DNA of 5,690 bases from contig DOIX01000231.1 in NCBI GenBank assembly GCA_003511885.1, forward strand, positions 1 through 5,690, in the 5' to 3' direction. This DNA is from Cyanobacteria bacterium UBA11153 (lineage in GTDB: Bacteria; Cyanobacteriota; Cyanobacteriia; Cyanobacteriales; Coleofasciculaceae). The first letter of the stretch is position 1; every line of letters starts with the position of its first letter. The notes beneath the pieces are model-generated. The model searched no databases, had not been told where the DNA came from, and saw nothing but the letters and a program-made list of their open reading frames with translations. The translations under genes were made by a program, and so were the position numbers. Shown here piece by piece: positions 1 to 5,690 of the stretch.

Positions 1-10
1 CTCACTTATA

Positions 11-30
11 GCAACCGCCAGGGCGGTTAA
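11..30. repeat. Small GC-rich palindrome
   Basis: AACCGCC at 13-19 and GGCGGTT at 22-28 are perfect inverted arms of 7 bases separated by AG. No T-run follows on either strand, so a rho-independent terminator is not supported. Small palindromes of this type are dispersed in many filamentous cyanobacterial genomes (general knowledge). That this one belongs to such a family is inference. Confidence 0.6.
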
Positions 31-72
31 GGCGTTCTCGATTCCTGAAACCATTGATTTTACGACTTTCTT

Positions 73-107
73 CCCTAGTCCCTAGCCCCAAGCCCCTAGT
101 CCCTTGC
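73..107. repeat. Degenerate tandem heptamer array (STRR-like)
   Basis: Five consecutive 7-base units can be read without gaps: CCCTAGT (73-79), CCCTAGC (80-86), CCCAAGC (87-93), CCCTAGT (94-100) and CCCTTGC (101-107). The units keep CCC and vary at the last four positions. This matches the short tandemly repeated repetitive (STRR) heptanucleotides known from filamentous cyanobacteria. The array ends three bases before the near-identical copy of ATPase-gene sequence begins. Confidence 0.75.
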
Positions 108-109
108 TA

Positions 110-169
110 TAAAACCCCAACTCCTCTCGCTGCGTCACCTTCCCACCGAGTCTGAATCTCTCAACCACC
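110..169 (+). pseudogene. Orphan fragment identical to an internal piece of the downstream ATPase gene
   Basis: Bases 115-166 are identical over 52 positions to 4283-4334 inside the AAA+ gene. Extending to 110-169 versus 4278-4337 gives 60 positions with two mismatches (114 and 167). Outside this the sequences diverge. The match corresponds to residues P248-N264 of the ATPase, in its degenerate first module. The fragment is in the same orientation as the gene. Its phase is open from 100 to 378 (stops at 97 and 379) but has no ATG, GTG or plausible start, so it is not a gene by itself. It may be the residue of a duplicated ATPase gene, a recombination scar, or an assembly artefact. The identity is seen directly; the origin is inference. 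Confidence 0.8.
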
Positions 170-373
170 CAATCAGAAGTGAGAAGCTGATATTCTATCC
201 CCACTCCCCTTCTACCTCAGTAAATTTACTTACGTGTTTTCACGGTTGCGCCGTCTCAACCAGTAGAGTTACATTAATTGCATTTAAGCTGCCTTGTTGT
301 CAACTGGATTTCTACGAGGATTTTCAGAAGAGGTACTTGAGGGTAAAACATCACAATCGGGGACTCAATTGCT
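170..373 (+). other. Non-coding leader upstream of the 825-residue gene
   Basis: I see no gene here on either strand. Apart from the palindrome and hairpin listed separately, the stretch is ordinary AT-moderate sequence. A TTGTCA at 297-302 resembles a -35 box but no good -10 element lies 16-18 bases after it, so no promoter is called. The promoter for the 825-residue gene is presumably within this leader (inference). Confidence 0.5.
219..244. promoter_or_regulatory. Perfect 12-base palindrome followed by a hairpin; possible operator
   Basis: AGTAAATTTACT (219-230) is its own reverse complement over 12 bases. After two bases, CGTG (233-236), TTTT and CACG (241-244) form a 4-base-pair stem with a four-base loop. 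The pair lies about 130-155 bases upstream of the 825-residue gene, in the only gene-free leader of the window. A dimeric regulator could bind the palindrome, but no regulator gene is in the window, and AT-rich palindromes of this size also arise by chance. Confidence 0.3.
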
Positions 374-2851
374 ATGGCTGAAACTGAATCAGTTAAAAAG
401 AAAAGTTCCTCTAAATCTTCATCATTTTTACCACCAAAGAATTCGTTAGTGCCCCAGGAAGTACCTGTAAGCGAGCCGAATCAAGTTTTTATTCCTCAGA
501 GCAATAGTTTAGTTCAATCCACTGATTGGTTAATTCAGACATCACCAGCACCAGAATTGACGATGGCGGATGTTGACGAACAAATTCGATTGAGATATCC
601 CAATTTCTCTGGGATAGAGGGCGGAGTATCATCGGCAGCGCCAAATAGTGAGACTGTGGGGGTACAAGAGAAGGCGAATGTTAGTGAAGTGGGGGATAAA
701 TTCGCCCTAGAAACAGATGAGATGGTGGCGCAGACGATGAAGATGCCTACTAGCGTAAGTCAGGGTATACTTGCGCCAATTGAGTCAGTGAATTCGATCA
801 AGAGTTTGGATGGTAGTAGTGCGATTCAGACTAATTTTGTCGATGAGCAGCTAGGAAATCAGGATGAGCAGGGGAAAGAGGAGAGGGTAGAGCTGAACAC
901 AACTATAGCTGAATCCACTATTCCTCAGCCAGTTCAAGTGCCTGGTGAGCAAATGCGATCGCTTGCGACTGGTAACGAGCCAGATTTTATTGCTAATAAT
1001 AATAATTCATCAGATTCTGAAGAGTACTATACCAACTATGTGGTATATGCTGGAGAGCAAGAGGGCACTATAAAGCTAATCATAAATGCTCCTGGTCAGT
1101 CAGTAAATAATAAAGTGTGGAAAAATCGAACTTTTCTACAGAATACAATGTTTATTCCCTTGTTCCGCGCCAGAATTATACAGCGAGCCGCTAACGGTGA
1201 AATAACAATAATAGGTATATATGAACCAGGTGAACCATTGAGACTGGCTCCAGGTTACGAAATCCAATCTATCAAACAGTTGTTTCAACCAAATTCACCA
1301 GAAACACTAGAACCAGAATTTTTCCCGTGGAGCGGTGAAATCACTGGCGCTCCTAGCGTAGCACTAAACGAAAATTCTCCGTTGGATGTAAGGCAGGCTA
1401 ATACAATAGCCGACTTAAAACAGGGTACTCCAGTCTTAGTAATCGGGCGAGTAGTGAATGAAAAACAGCAAAACTGGTTGCGAGTTGAAGTGCTTGATGA
1501 CTCTGAACGTACTGGCTACGTTTCTGGTGAATTAGTTAAGCGGCGCGAACAACTTACTGAAATAGAACTACGTCGCTCATTTGTTTTACTTAAAAAAGCC
1601 GAAACTGCCTCGGCCAACAACGGTACTATGCCTTCAGAAGGTGAAATTGCTTGGGCACAAGGTAGACTGAGATTAGTGAGAAATTTTGATGCCGATCGAA
1701 CCACGAGGTATGAGGTCAATCCACAAACCCACCAGGTGTCATTTAATCAAAGCAATAAAGAACAGATTAAAGTTATCAATATTACAGATTTTATTCTTTT
1801 TGTAGAGGCAGTGGAGAGGCAATATCCTCATGCCAAGCCTGGAGATGTTGCTTCTGAAATCAGAGAGATTTGGTTTTCAGATGAAAACTGGAAATTATTA
1901 TCTGCTGGAACAGGAATCTCAACATTTGTTGGAGCGGGAAGAGGTCGGATCGAGTCAGTTGATATTGAATCCAAGCCTAATCCTATAGCAGTAATGTTTG
2001 ACATTGGGGGAGCTTTGGGTGGCAAGCAAGAAGCTCTTCCCAAACTGATTGTTACTCGCCTGGGAATGACTGACATCACTCATGTTATGGCTGGTATAGA
2101 TGTAGCGATTAATGGCATGGCTCAAAAACCGAATGTACTCGATCCTTCTGGTAGGGCTAAGTACCAAATTCTGGAAGAAGCCAGTGGTGGAAATACCCAT
2201 GACTTTGCCACTTGGTCAGGTGATTTGGGTCAAGCCTATGGCGATTATTTGCGTAGACTATATGTAATTCAAGAAACCTCTCTAACACTAGGTATAGTTT
2301 TTGGAGATAAAGCTAATCCAGAAGCATTGCGGGGTGACATTCATGGCTACATTGCCGCTCTAGTTTCTCAAGAAATTCAACAAGATGGATACAGTCCAAC
2401 TAACAATCAGCCTCAGCGTGTTTCTGACATTCTCCGAAACCTCTACTTGGTAGAGGAACCGAACTCTGCTCAAAGGAAGTCATATCGCTATTACTTTGAG
2501 AAAGTAGCTGGCAAAGCTGGGTTGGATTTATACAATTTTATTCTTGACCGTACTATCAGATTTGCTAAACCTTGGTATGCAAAGGATGTATACAATGCTC
2601 TTAGTAAGCCTCTAATAGGAGAAAGCGAAACTGCATTTAAAAAAAGAGTTCTTGCTATACGAGCGCGACTAGATGTAGAGGTACCCAGCTCTGGGTTAGA
2701 CAATTTTAATGCGGTTAATGCTATTAATAAGTTAATAGAAGACTTTGAGTACAAACATCAAAAAAATGAGCAGTTGGCAGAAAAAAATAACAAAATAGGA
2801 GAATATGTTAAAAGCTTTATCAAAATGATAGATAGTGAAGTTAGCATATAA
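374..2851 (+). CDS. 825-residue multidomain protein, putative eCIS-associated cargo or accessory factor
   Basis: I do not recognise the full-length family. Residues 1-216 are low-complexity and probably disordered: a Lys/Ser-rich start, then Pro, Gln, Ser and Glu-rich linker with no signal peptide. Within it, residues 107-125 (G107-D108, E113, D115, A119, M122, M124-P125) resemble the degenerate motif that precedes DUF4157 domains in eCIS-linked proteins, but no HExxH follows. Residues 217-310 look beta-rich. Residues 334-392 fit a bacterial SH3 (SH3b) domain (LDVR, a central GTPVLVIG, WLRV, GYVSGELV). Residues about 465-760 form a large mixed domain with an H570-x3-G-x-D576 segment, T613-W614-S-G-D617-L-G and G654-D655-I-H657-G. 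Residues 780-820 may form a coiled coil. The start is the first ATG after an in-frame TAA at 344; only a weak CGGGGA-type purine tract precedes it. The next gene starts 21 bases after its stop, so the two are likely co-transcribed. A cargo, adaptor or cell-wall/membrane-binding role is inference. Confidence 0.9.
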   Translation: MAETESVKKKSSSKSSSFLPPKNSLVPQEVPVSEPNQVFIPQSNSLVQSTDWLIQTSPAPELTMADVDEQIRLRYPNFSGIEGGVSSAAPNSETVGVQEKANVSEVGDKFALETDEMVAQTMKMPTSVSQGILAPIESVNSIKSLDGSSAIQTNFVDEQLGNQDEQGKEERVELNTTIAESTIPQPVQVPGEQMRSLATGNEPDFIANNNNSSDSEEYYTNYVVYAGEQEGTIKLIINAPGQSVNNKVWKNRTFLQNTMFIPLFRARIIQRAANGEITIIGIYEPGEPLRLAPGYEIQSIKQLFQPNSPETLEPEFFPWSGEITGAPSVALNENSPLDVRQANTIADLKQGTPVLVIGRVVNEKQQNWLRVEVLDDSERTGYVSGELVKRREQLTEIELRRSFVLLKKAETASANNGTMPSEGEIAWAQGRLRLVRNFDADRTTRYEVNPQTHQVSFNQSNKEQIKVINITDFILFVEAVERQYPHAKPGDVASEIREIWFSDENWKLLSAGTGISTFVGAGRGRIESVDIESKPNPIAVMFDIGGALGGKQEALPKLIVTRLGMTDITHVMAGIDVAINGMAQKPNVLDPSGRAKYQILEEASGGNTHDFATWSGDLGQAYGDYLRRLYVIQETSLTLGIVFGDKANPEALRGDIHGYIAALVSQEIQQDGYSPTNNQPQRVSDILRNLYLVEEPNSAQRKSYRYYFEKVAGKAGLDLYNFILDRTIRFAKPWYAKDVYNALSKPLIGESETAFKKRVLAIRARLDVEVPSSGLDNFNAVNAINKLIEDFEYKHQKNEQLAEKNNKIGEYVKSFIKMIDSEVSI
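955..962. repeat. HIP1 octamer
   Basis: A perfect GCGATCGC lies inside the 825-residue gene. This highly iterated palindrome is over-represented in many cyanobacteria and supports the cyanobacterial origin of the gene, or long residence in such a genome. Confidence 0.85.
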
Positions 2852-2857
2852 AACATG

Positions 2858-2863
2858 AAGGAG
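2858..2863 (+). promoter_or_regulatory. Ribosome binding site that fixes the start of the membrane-protein gene
   Basis: AAGGAG is a near-ideal Shine-Dalgarno sequence placed nine bases before the ATG at 2873. An earlier in-frame ATG at 2855 precedes and overlaps the start of this site and has no purine tract of its own, so 2873 is the better start. Confidence 0.75.
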
Positions 2864-2872
2864 ATAAAAATT

Positions 2873-3451
2873 ATGACAGCTCAATTATCAATAGGCTTGT
2901 TTTTAATAGGAACCACTCTAATATGGATGACTAAACAGGAAATAAAACATAAAATTAATCCTGGAGATGTCAAATTAAGAAATACTCAAATAAATGTGGT
3001 TTATCAGATTATTCCAGATCGACCGCAGAAGATAGATTTTGTTCTGAAAAATTCCTCCAAAGTAATCTATACTTTAGAGGCGGGAGTGCCCAACGATCTT
3101 GGATGTAGTGAAATTTTTCTGACAATTTTCGACATTGATGGAGATGGATATGATGATATTTACTACAATGGGTGCGACGCAATAGGTTTCCTCAAGTACG
3201 ATCCTAACTCTGGCAAGATTCAAGATATAGATATTGGAGATGTTGAACCGCCCAATCTGACTGGATTAAAAAACCCTTGGTTTAGACTAATTAAACCAAA
3301 ATACACAGCCAGAAATAAAATTATTTCCGGTCCAGGAGCGCCTGTAACTATTTTTGGAGCAGGTTTGGTTCTTTTTGGTTCACTTGGCTTGGTTATATAT
3401 TTAGTGAATCAAGTTAGAAAAATTATTTCAGTAACAAAACATGATCAATAA
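2873..3451 (+). CDS. 192-residue two-pass membrane protein with a calcium-type Asp loop
   Basis: I do not recognise a named family. Hydrophobic residues about 5-20 form an uncleaved signal-anchor-like segment and residues about 157-178 form a second one, followed by a basic tail (VRK, TKH). This predicts both ends inside and residues 21-155 in the periplasm or thylakoid lumen. In that exposed part D87-I-D89-G-D91-G92-Y-D94-D95 matches the DxDxDGxxD metal loop of EF-hand, dockerin and FG-GAP/VCBS-type repeats, and C78 and C101 bracket it and could form a disulfide. The ATG at 2873 is chosen for its strong ribosome binding site; starting at 2855 would add six residues. It lies 21 bases after the 825-residue gene and is probably in the same transcript. 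Calcium binding, disulfide formation and a role as membrane anchor or receptor for the neighbouring proteins are inference. Confidence 0.85.
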   Translation: MTAQLSIGLFLIGTTLIWMTKQEIKHKINPGDVKLRNTQINVVYQIIPDRPQKIDFVLKNSSKVIYTLEAGVPNDLGCSEIFLTIFDIDGDGYDDIYYNGCDAIGFLKYDPNSGKIQDIDIGDVEPPNLTGLKNPWFRLIKPKYTARNKIISGPGAPVTIFGAGLVLFGSLGLVIYLVNQVRKIISVTKHDQ

Positions 3452-3501
3452 GGAAAACCATCTAATTGGTTAAAGAAAAAGTAGTTCAATCTAGTAGTTT
3501 G

Positions 3502-3530
3502 TTGAAAGTAGTAAAAAATCTTGTAATTAT
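3502..3530 (+). promoter_or_regulatory. Weak candidate promoter directly before the ATPase gene
   Basis: TTGAAA (3502-3507) matches the -35 consensus at five of six positions, and AATTAT (3525-3530) matches the -10 consensus at four of six with a 17-base spacer. A start around 3537 would leave a leader of about five bases before the ATG at 3542, which would fit the absence of any Shine-Dalgarno sequence there. AT-rich sequence often produces such matches by chance. Confidence 0.25.
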
Positions 3531-3541
3531 CAGAACAAATC

Positions 3542-5569
3542 ATGCAATCTCCCACCATCAACAACACCAATCAAACCGACTACCAAGCCCTAAAAACAGC
3601 CATCAACCCCATCCGTCAACACCTAGAAAACTACATCGCCTCCCTCAACAACCAACCAATAACAGAAACCCCCAACCTACAATCTAACCACCCCATCCCA
3701 CCCAGACTAGAACAGCTTTACACCACCTTCAACCTCTCCGATTTTGAACAGCATATCCTCCTATTTTGCATCGGGATGGAAATAGATCCCAGCTTTGAAT
3801 ACCTCTGTATCAAAGCCTGCGGCAATCCCCAACGCCCCTATCCCACCTTCGGTTTAGCCCTAGAAATATTTCCCGATGCTGATTGGAATGCCCTCACTCC
3901 AGAATCTCCCCTCCGTCATTGGCAACTCATCGAACTTTCTCAATCGCAAACCCTCACCAAATCAGCCCTAAAAATAGACGAAAATATCCTCCACTACCTC
4001 ACAGGCGCACCATATTCAGATAGTCGTATCAAACATTTAATCGCACCCCTACCAGCAGAAATATCCGCCATCCCCATCTGCCCCTCTCAATCCCAAATAG
4101 TAGCAGAAATAACCGAAACTTGGTTAAGTTTTGGCAATCCCACCAACTCAGCCATATCAGAAAATCAATCACCAATCGGGCAAGCAGAAAACAAGCTGTA
4201 CCCCTTAATCCAACTATGTGGTAAATCTCAAGATAACAACGAGGCGATCGCAACTCATATCTGTACTATACTCAACTTAAAGCCCCAACTCCTCTCGCTG
4301 CGTCACCTTCCCACCGAGTCTGAATCTCTCAACCGCCTTATTTCCAGATGGCAGCGACAAGCCATCCTCACCAATAGTGCCTTACTAATCCCATGGGATA
4401 GACTCTACGATCGAGATCCCATATTATTAAACGCCATTACCGACATCATTGAAAATAGTAACACCCCTATCATCATCACCACTAACCAAAAAATTCCCTT
4501 CGATAAACGTCATTCAATTATCTTTGACATTCCCCATCTCACCAGCTTAGAACAAAAACTCATCTGGCAACTAGTATTCGAGGAAATTATCGATGACATT
4601 GACGAAACCATCGACAAATTAGCCAACCACTTCAATCTCAGTGCTAAAGCAATTATCAACGCCTCTACCCAATTAAAAGGGGCTAGGGATGAGACGCTAA
4701 GGACAGAAGAAATCCACGATAAACTCTGGTATATTTGCCGCACCACATCTCGCCCTCAACTCGATGAATATGCCGAAAGACTCCAAACCTCAACTACCTT
4801 AGAAGACTTAATCTTACCCGAAAAAGAAAAAAATATTTTAATCAAAATTATTAACCAAGTAAGGCAGAGAGTTAAAGTATACGAAAAATGGGAAATTGCC
4901 AAGAAAAATCAACGCGGCTTAGGTATTAGCGCTCTATTTCATGGCAGTTTCGGTACAGGCAAAACTATGGCAGCCCAAGTAATCGCCAACGAATTAGGAT
5001 TAGACATATATCGAGTGGAATTATCCAGCATCGCTAGTAAATATATTGGCGAAACCGAAAAAAATCTCTACCGATTATTTGAGGCTGCTGAAGCCGCCAA
5101 TGTCGTTTTACTCTTCGATGAAGCTGATTCTATATTTGGCAAACGTACCGAAGTCAAAGATAGCAGAGATCGCTACGCTAATATGACAACCAGTCACTTA
5201 CTCCAGCTCATGGAATCCTATCAAGGTATAACTATTTTAACCACAAATATCAAACAAGCAATCGATCCAGCCTTTGAAAGAAGACTGCGTTTTAAGATTG
5301 AATTTGCTTTCCCAGACAGAGAAGCCAGAGCGAAAATGTGGGAAGGTATGTTATCTGGAAAAGTCCCAACCGCAGGAGTAAATTACAAAAGGTTAGCTCA
5401 AGCGGTTTTAGCAGGTGGAAATATCCGCAATGTTTCTTTAAATGCCGCATTTATGGCAGCAGGAAATAATGAACCTGTCATGATGAAACATCTCCTAGAT
5501 GCCGCGAAAATTGAATATTTCAAAATAGAAAAATTGTGGACAGATAATGAGCTTAAAGGTTGGGTGTAG
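3542..5569 (+). CDS. Tandem AAA+ ATPase of the eCIS (Afp15/Pvc15-like) type
   Basis: AAA+ proteins of this type hydrolyse ATP to remodel protein partners; in eCIS loci they are needed for assembly or cargo handling, in the cytoplasm. Residues about 40-170 look like the N-terminal winged-helix region usual in this family. Residues about 220-330 are a degenerate ATPase module: C226-G227-K228-S229 is not a working Walker A, while LLIPWDR (281-287) and IIITTNQ (310-316) sit where Walker B and sensor 1 should be. The second module is intact: Walker A G468-SFGTGK474-T475, pore-loop-like S499-KYIG, Walker B LLFD526-E527-AD, sensor 1 ILTTN569, arginine finger pair R580-R581, and the lid GGNIRNVSLNAAF. 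The length suits a two-module member. ATG 3542 is the only start after an in-frame TAA at 3524, with no Shine-Dalgarno. The gap to the upstream gene is 90 bases. The first 180 bases are extremely G-poor. Bases 4283-4334 are duplicated upstream at 115-166. Confidence 0.93.
   Translation: MQSPTINNTNQTDYQALKTAINPIRQHLENYIASLNNQPITETPNLQSNHPIPPRLEQLYTTFNLSDFEQHILLFCIGMEIDPSFEYLCIKACGNPQRPYPTFGLALEIFPDADWNALTPESPLRHWQLIELSQSQTLTKSALKIDENILHYLTGAPYSDSRIKHLIAPLPAEISAIPICPSQSQIVAEITETWLSFGNPTNSAISENQSPIGQAENKLYPLIQLCGKSQDNNEAIATHICTILNLKPQLLSLRHLPTESESLNRLISRWQRQAILTNSALLIPWDRLYDRDPILLNAITDIIENSNTPIIITTNQKIPFDKRHSIIFDIPHLTSLEQKLIWQLVFEEIIDDIDETIDKLANHFNLSAKAIINASTQLKGARDETLRTEEIHDKLWYICRTTSRPQLDEYAERLQTSTTLEDLILPEKEKNILIKIINQVRQRVKVYEKWEIAKKNQRGLGISALFHGSFGTGKTMAAQVIANELGLDIYRVELSSIASKYIGETEKNLYRLFEAAEAANVVLLFDEADSIFGKRTEVKDSRDRYANMTTSHLLQLMESYQGITILTTNIKQAIDPAFERRLRFKIEFAFPDREARAKMWEGMLSGKVPTAGVNYKRLAQAVLAGGNIRNVSLNAAFMAAGNNEPVMMKHLLDAAKIEYFKIEKLWTDNELKGWV
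4244..4251. repeat. HIP1 octamer
   Basis: A second perfect GCGATCGC, here inside the ATPase gene, 32 bases before the segment that is duplicated upstream. No HIP1 accompanies the upstream copy. Confidence 0.85.
4283..4334 (+). repeat. Genic copy of the 52-base direct repeat
   Basis: Identical to 115-166 and in the same orientation; codes for residues P248-N264 in the degenerate ATPase module. The copies are 4168 bases apart (start to start), so crossover between them would remove both upstream genes and the first third of the ATPase gene. Confidence 0.9.
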
Positions 5570-5570
5570 C

Positions 5571-5600
5571 AGTTGATAGTTGATAGTTGATAGTTGATAG
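5571..5600. repeat. Tandem heptamer array AGTTGAT x4
   Basis: Four perfect AGTTGAT units (5571-5598) followed by AG. The array begins one base after the TAG stop of the ATPase gene. It is a typical STRR-type heptanucleotide array. Its sequence differs from the array at 73-107. Confidence 0.9.
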
Positions 5601-5651
5601 GAGCAGTATGCTTTTGCGTAATTACACAAGACTTACCCAAACCATCTATCC

Positions 5652-5684
5652 GTAGCGTTATGCGTAAGCTACAGCGGTTTCCGC
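5652..5684. repeat. Two adjacent small hairpins
   Basis: GTAGC (5652-5656) pairs with GCTAC (5668-5672), extended by TTA/TAA around a TGCG loop with one bulged G. Directly after, GCGG (5674-5677), TTT and CCGC (5681-5684) form a second stem. No T-run follows, so an intrinsic terminator is not supported. The likely identity is an interspersed palindromic repeat of cyanobacterial type. Confidence 0.5.
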
Positions 5685-5690
5685 AGTAAT

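Noticed and set aside
13..28. GC-rich palindrome as terminator of an upstream gene
   Set aside because: No T-run follows on either strand and no upstream gene is visible; better read as a dispersed palindrome.
73..107. Heptamer array as a CRISPR array
   Set aside because: Units are seven bases with no spacers; the same applies to 5571-5600.
100..378. Open frame of 93 codons containing the ATPase fragment, as a gene
   Set aside because: No usable start codon, stop at 97-99 just before it, and it runs into the start of the next gene; kept as a fragment only.
1516..2754. Minus-strand open frames within the 825-residue gene
   Set aside because: All lie antisense to a well-supported long gene, are short, and show no domain or start signal.
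374..2851. DUF4157 metallopeptidase-like domain in the 825-residue protein
   Set aside because: No HExxH or equivalent zinc motif is present; only a weak flanking motif matches.
2855..2872. Earlier ATG for the membrane-protein gene
   Set aside because: The strong AAGGAG at 2858-2863 serves the ATG at 2873; the earlier start overlaps that site and has no purine tract before it.
3456..3471. AACCA/TGGTT inverted repeat as a terminator between the second and third genes
   Set aside because: Only five base pairs, AT-rich, and followed by an A-rich rather than T-rich tract on the + strand.
3466..3687. Open frame of 73 codons overlapping the ATPase start
   Set aside because: It overlaps the ATPase gene in another frame, is His/Pro/Gln-rich from the C-rich sequence, and has no ribosome binding site; a shadow frame.
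4029..5640. Minus-strand open frames within and after the ATPase gene
   Set aside because: Antisense to conserved ATPase motifs; no independent support.

Overview
The window looks like a piece of a filamentous cyanobacterial chromosome. The sequence evidence is two perfect HIP1 octamers (GCGATCGC at 955 and 4244), two tandem heptanucleotide arrays of the STRR kind (73-107 and 5571-5600), and several small GC-rich palindromes at the window edges. No taxon is named because nothing here fixes one.

Layout: positions 1-373 hold no convincing gene. They carry a palindrome, a degenerate heptamer array, an exact 52-base copy of an internal piece of the ATPase gene found 4.1 kb downstream, and a 12-base perfect palindrome next to a small hairpin. 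Three genes follow, all on the + strand. (1) At 374-2851 is an 825-residue multidomain protein with a long low-complexity N-terminus, a bacterial SH3-like segment and a large C-terminal domain of unknown function. (2) At 2873-3451 is a 192-residue protein with two predicted membrane segments and a calcium-type DxDxDGxxD loop. (3) At 3542-5569 is a 675-residue tandem AAA+ ATPase with a degenerate first and an intact second ATPase module, of the type that accompanies extracellular contractile injection systems (eCIS, Afp15/Pvc15-like). The last 120 bases hold the second heptamer array and two short hairpins.

Interpretation: the ATPase type is well supported by motifs. The eCIS link of the 825-residue protein rests on its neighbour and on a degenerate version of a GD-(E)-(E/D)AD-MxMP-like motif that I associate with eCIS-linked (DUF4157-type) proteins. 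No sheath, tube, baseplate or spike gene is in the window, so this would be the edge of such a cluster or a satellite module. A reasonable model is that the 825-residue protein is a cargo or accessory factor, the small protein is a membrane partner, and the ATPase remodels or loads a component. Only the ATPase assignment is strong.

The strongest anomaly is the 52-base direct repeat. It retains the ATPase gene's reading phase, starts three bases (with near-identity) after the heptamer array, and lies in direct orientation so that recombination between the copies would remove or circularise 4168 bp including both small-module genes and the ATPase N-terminus.
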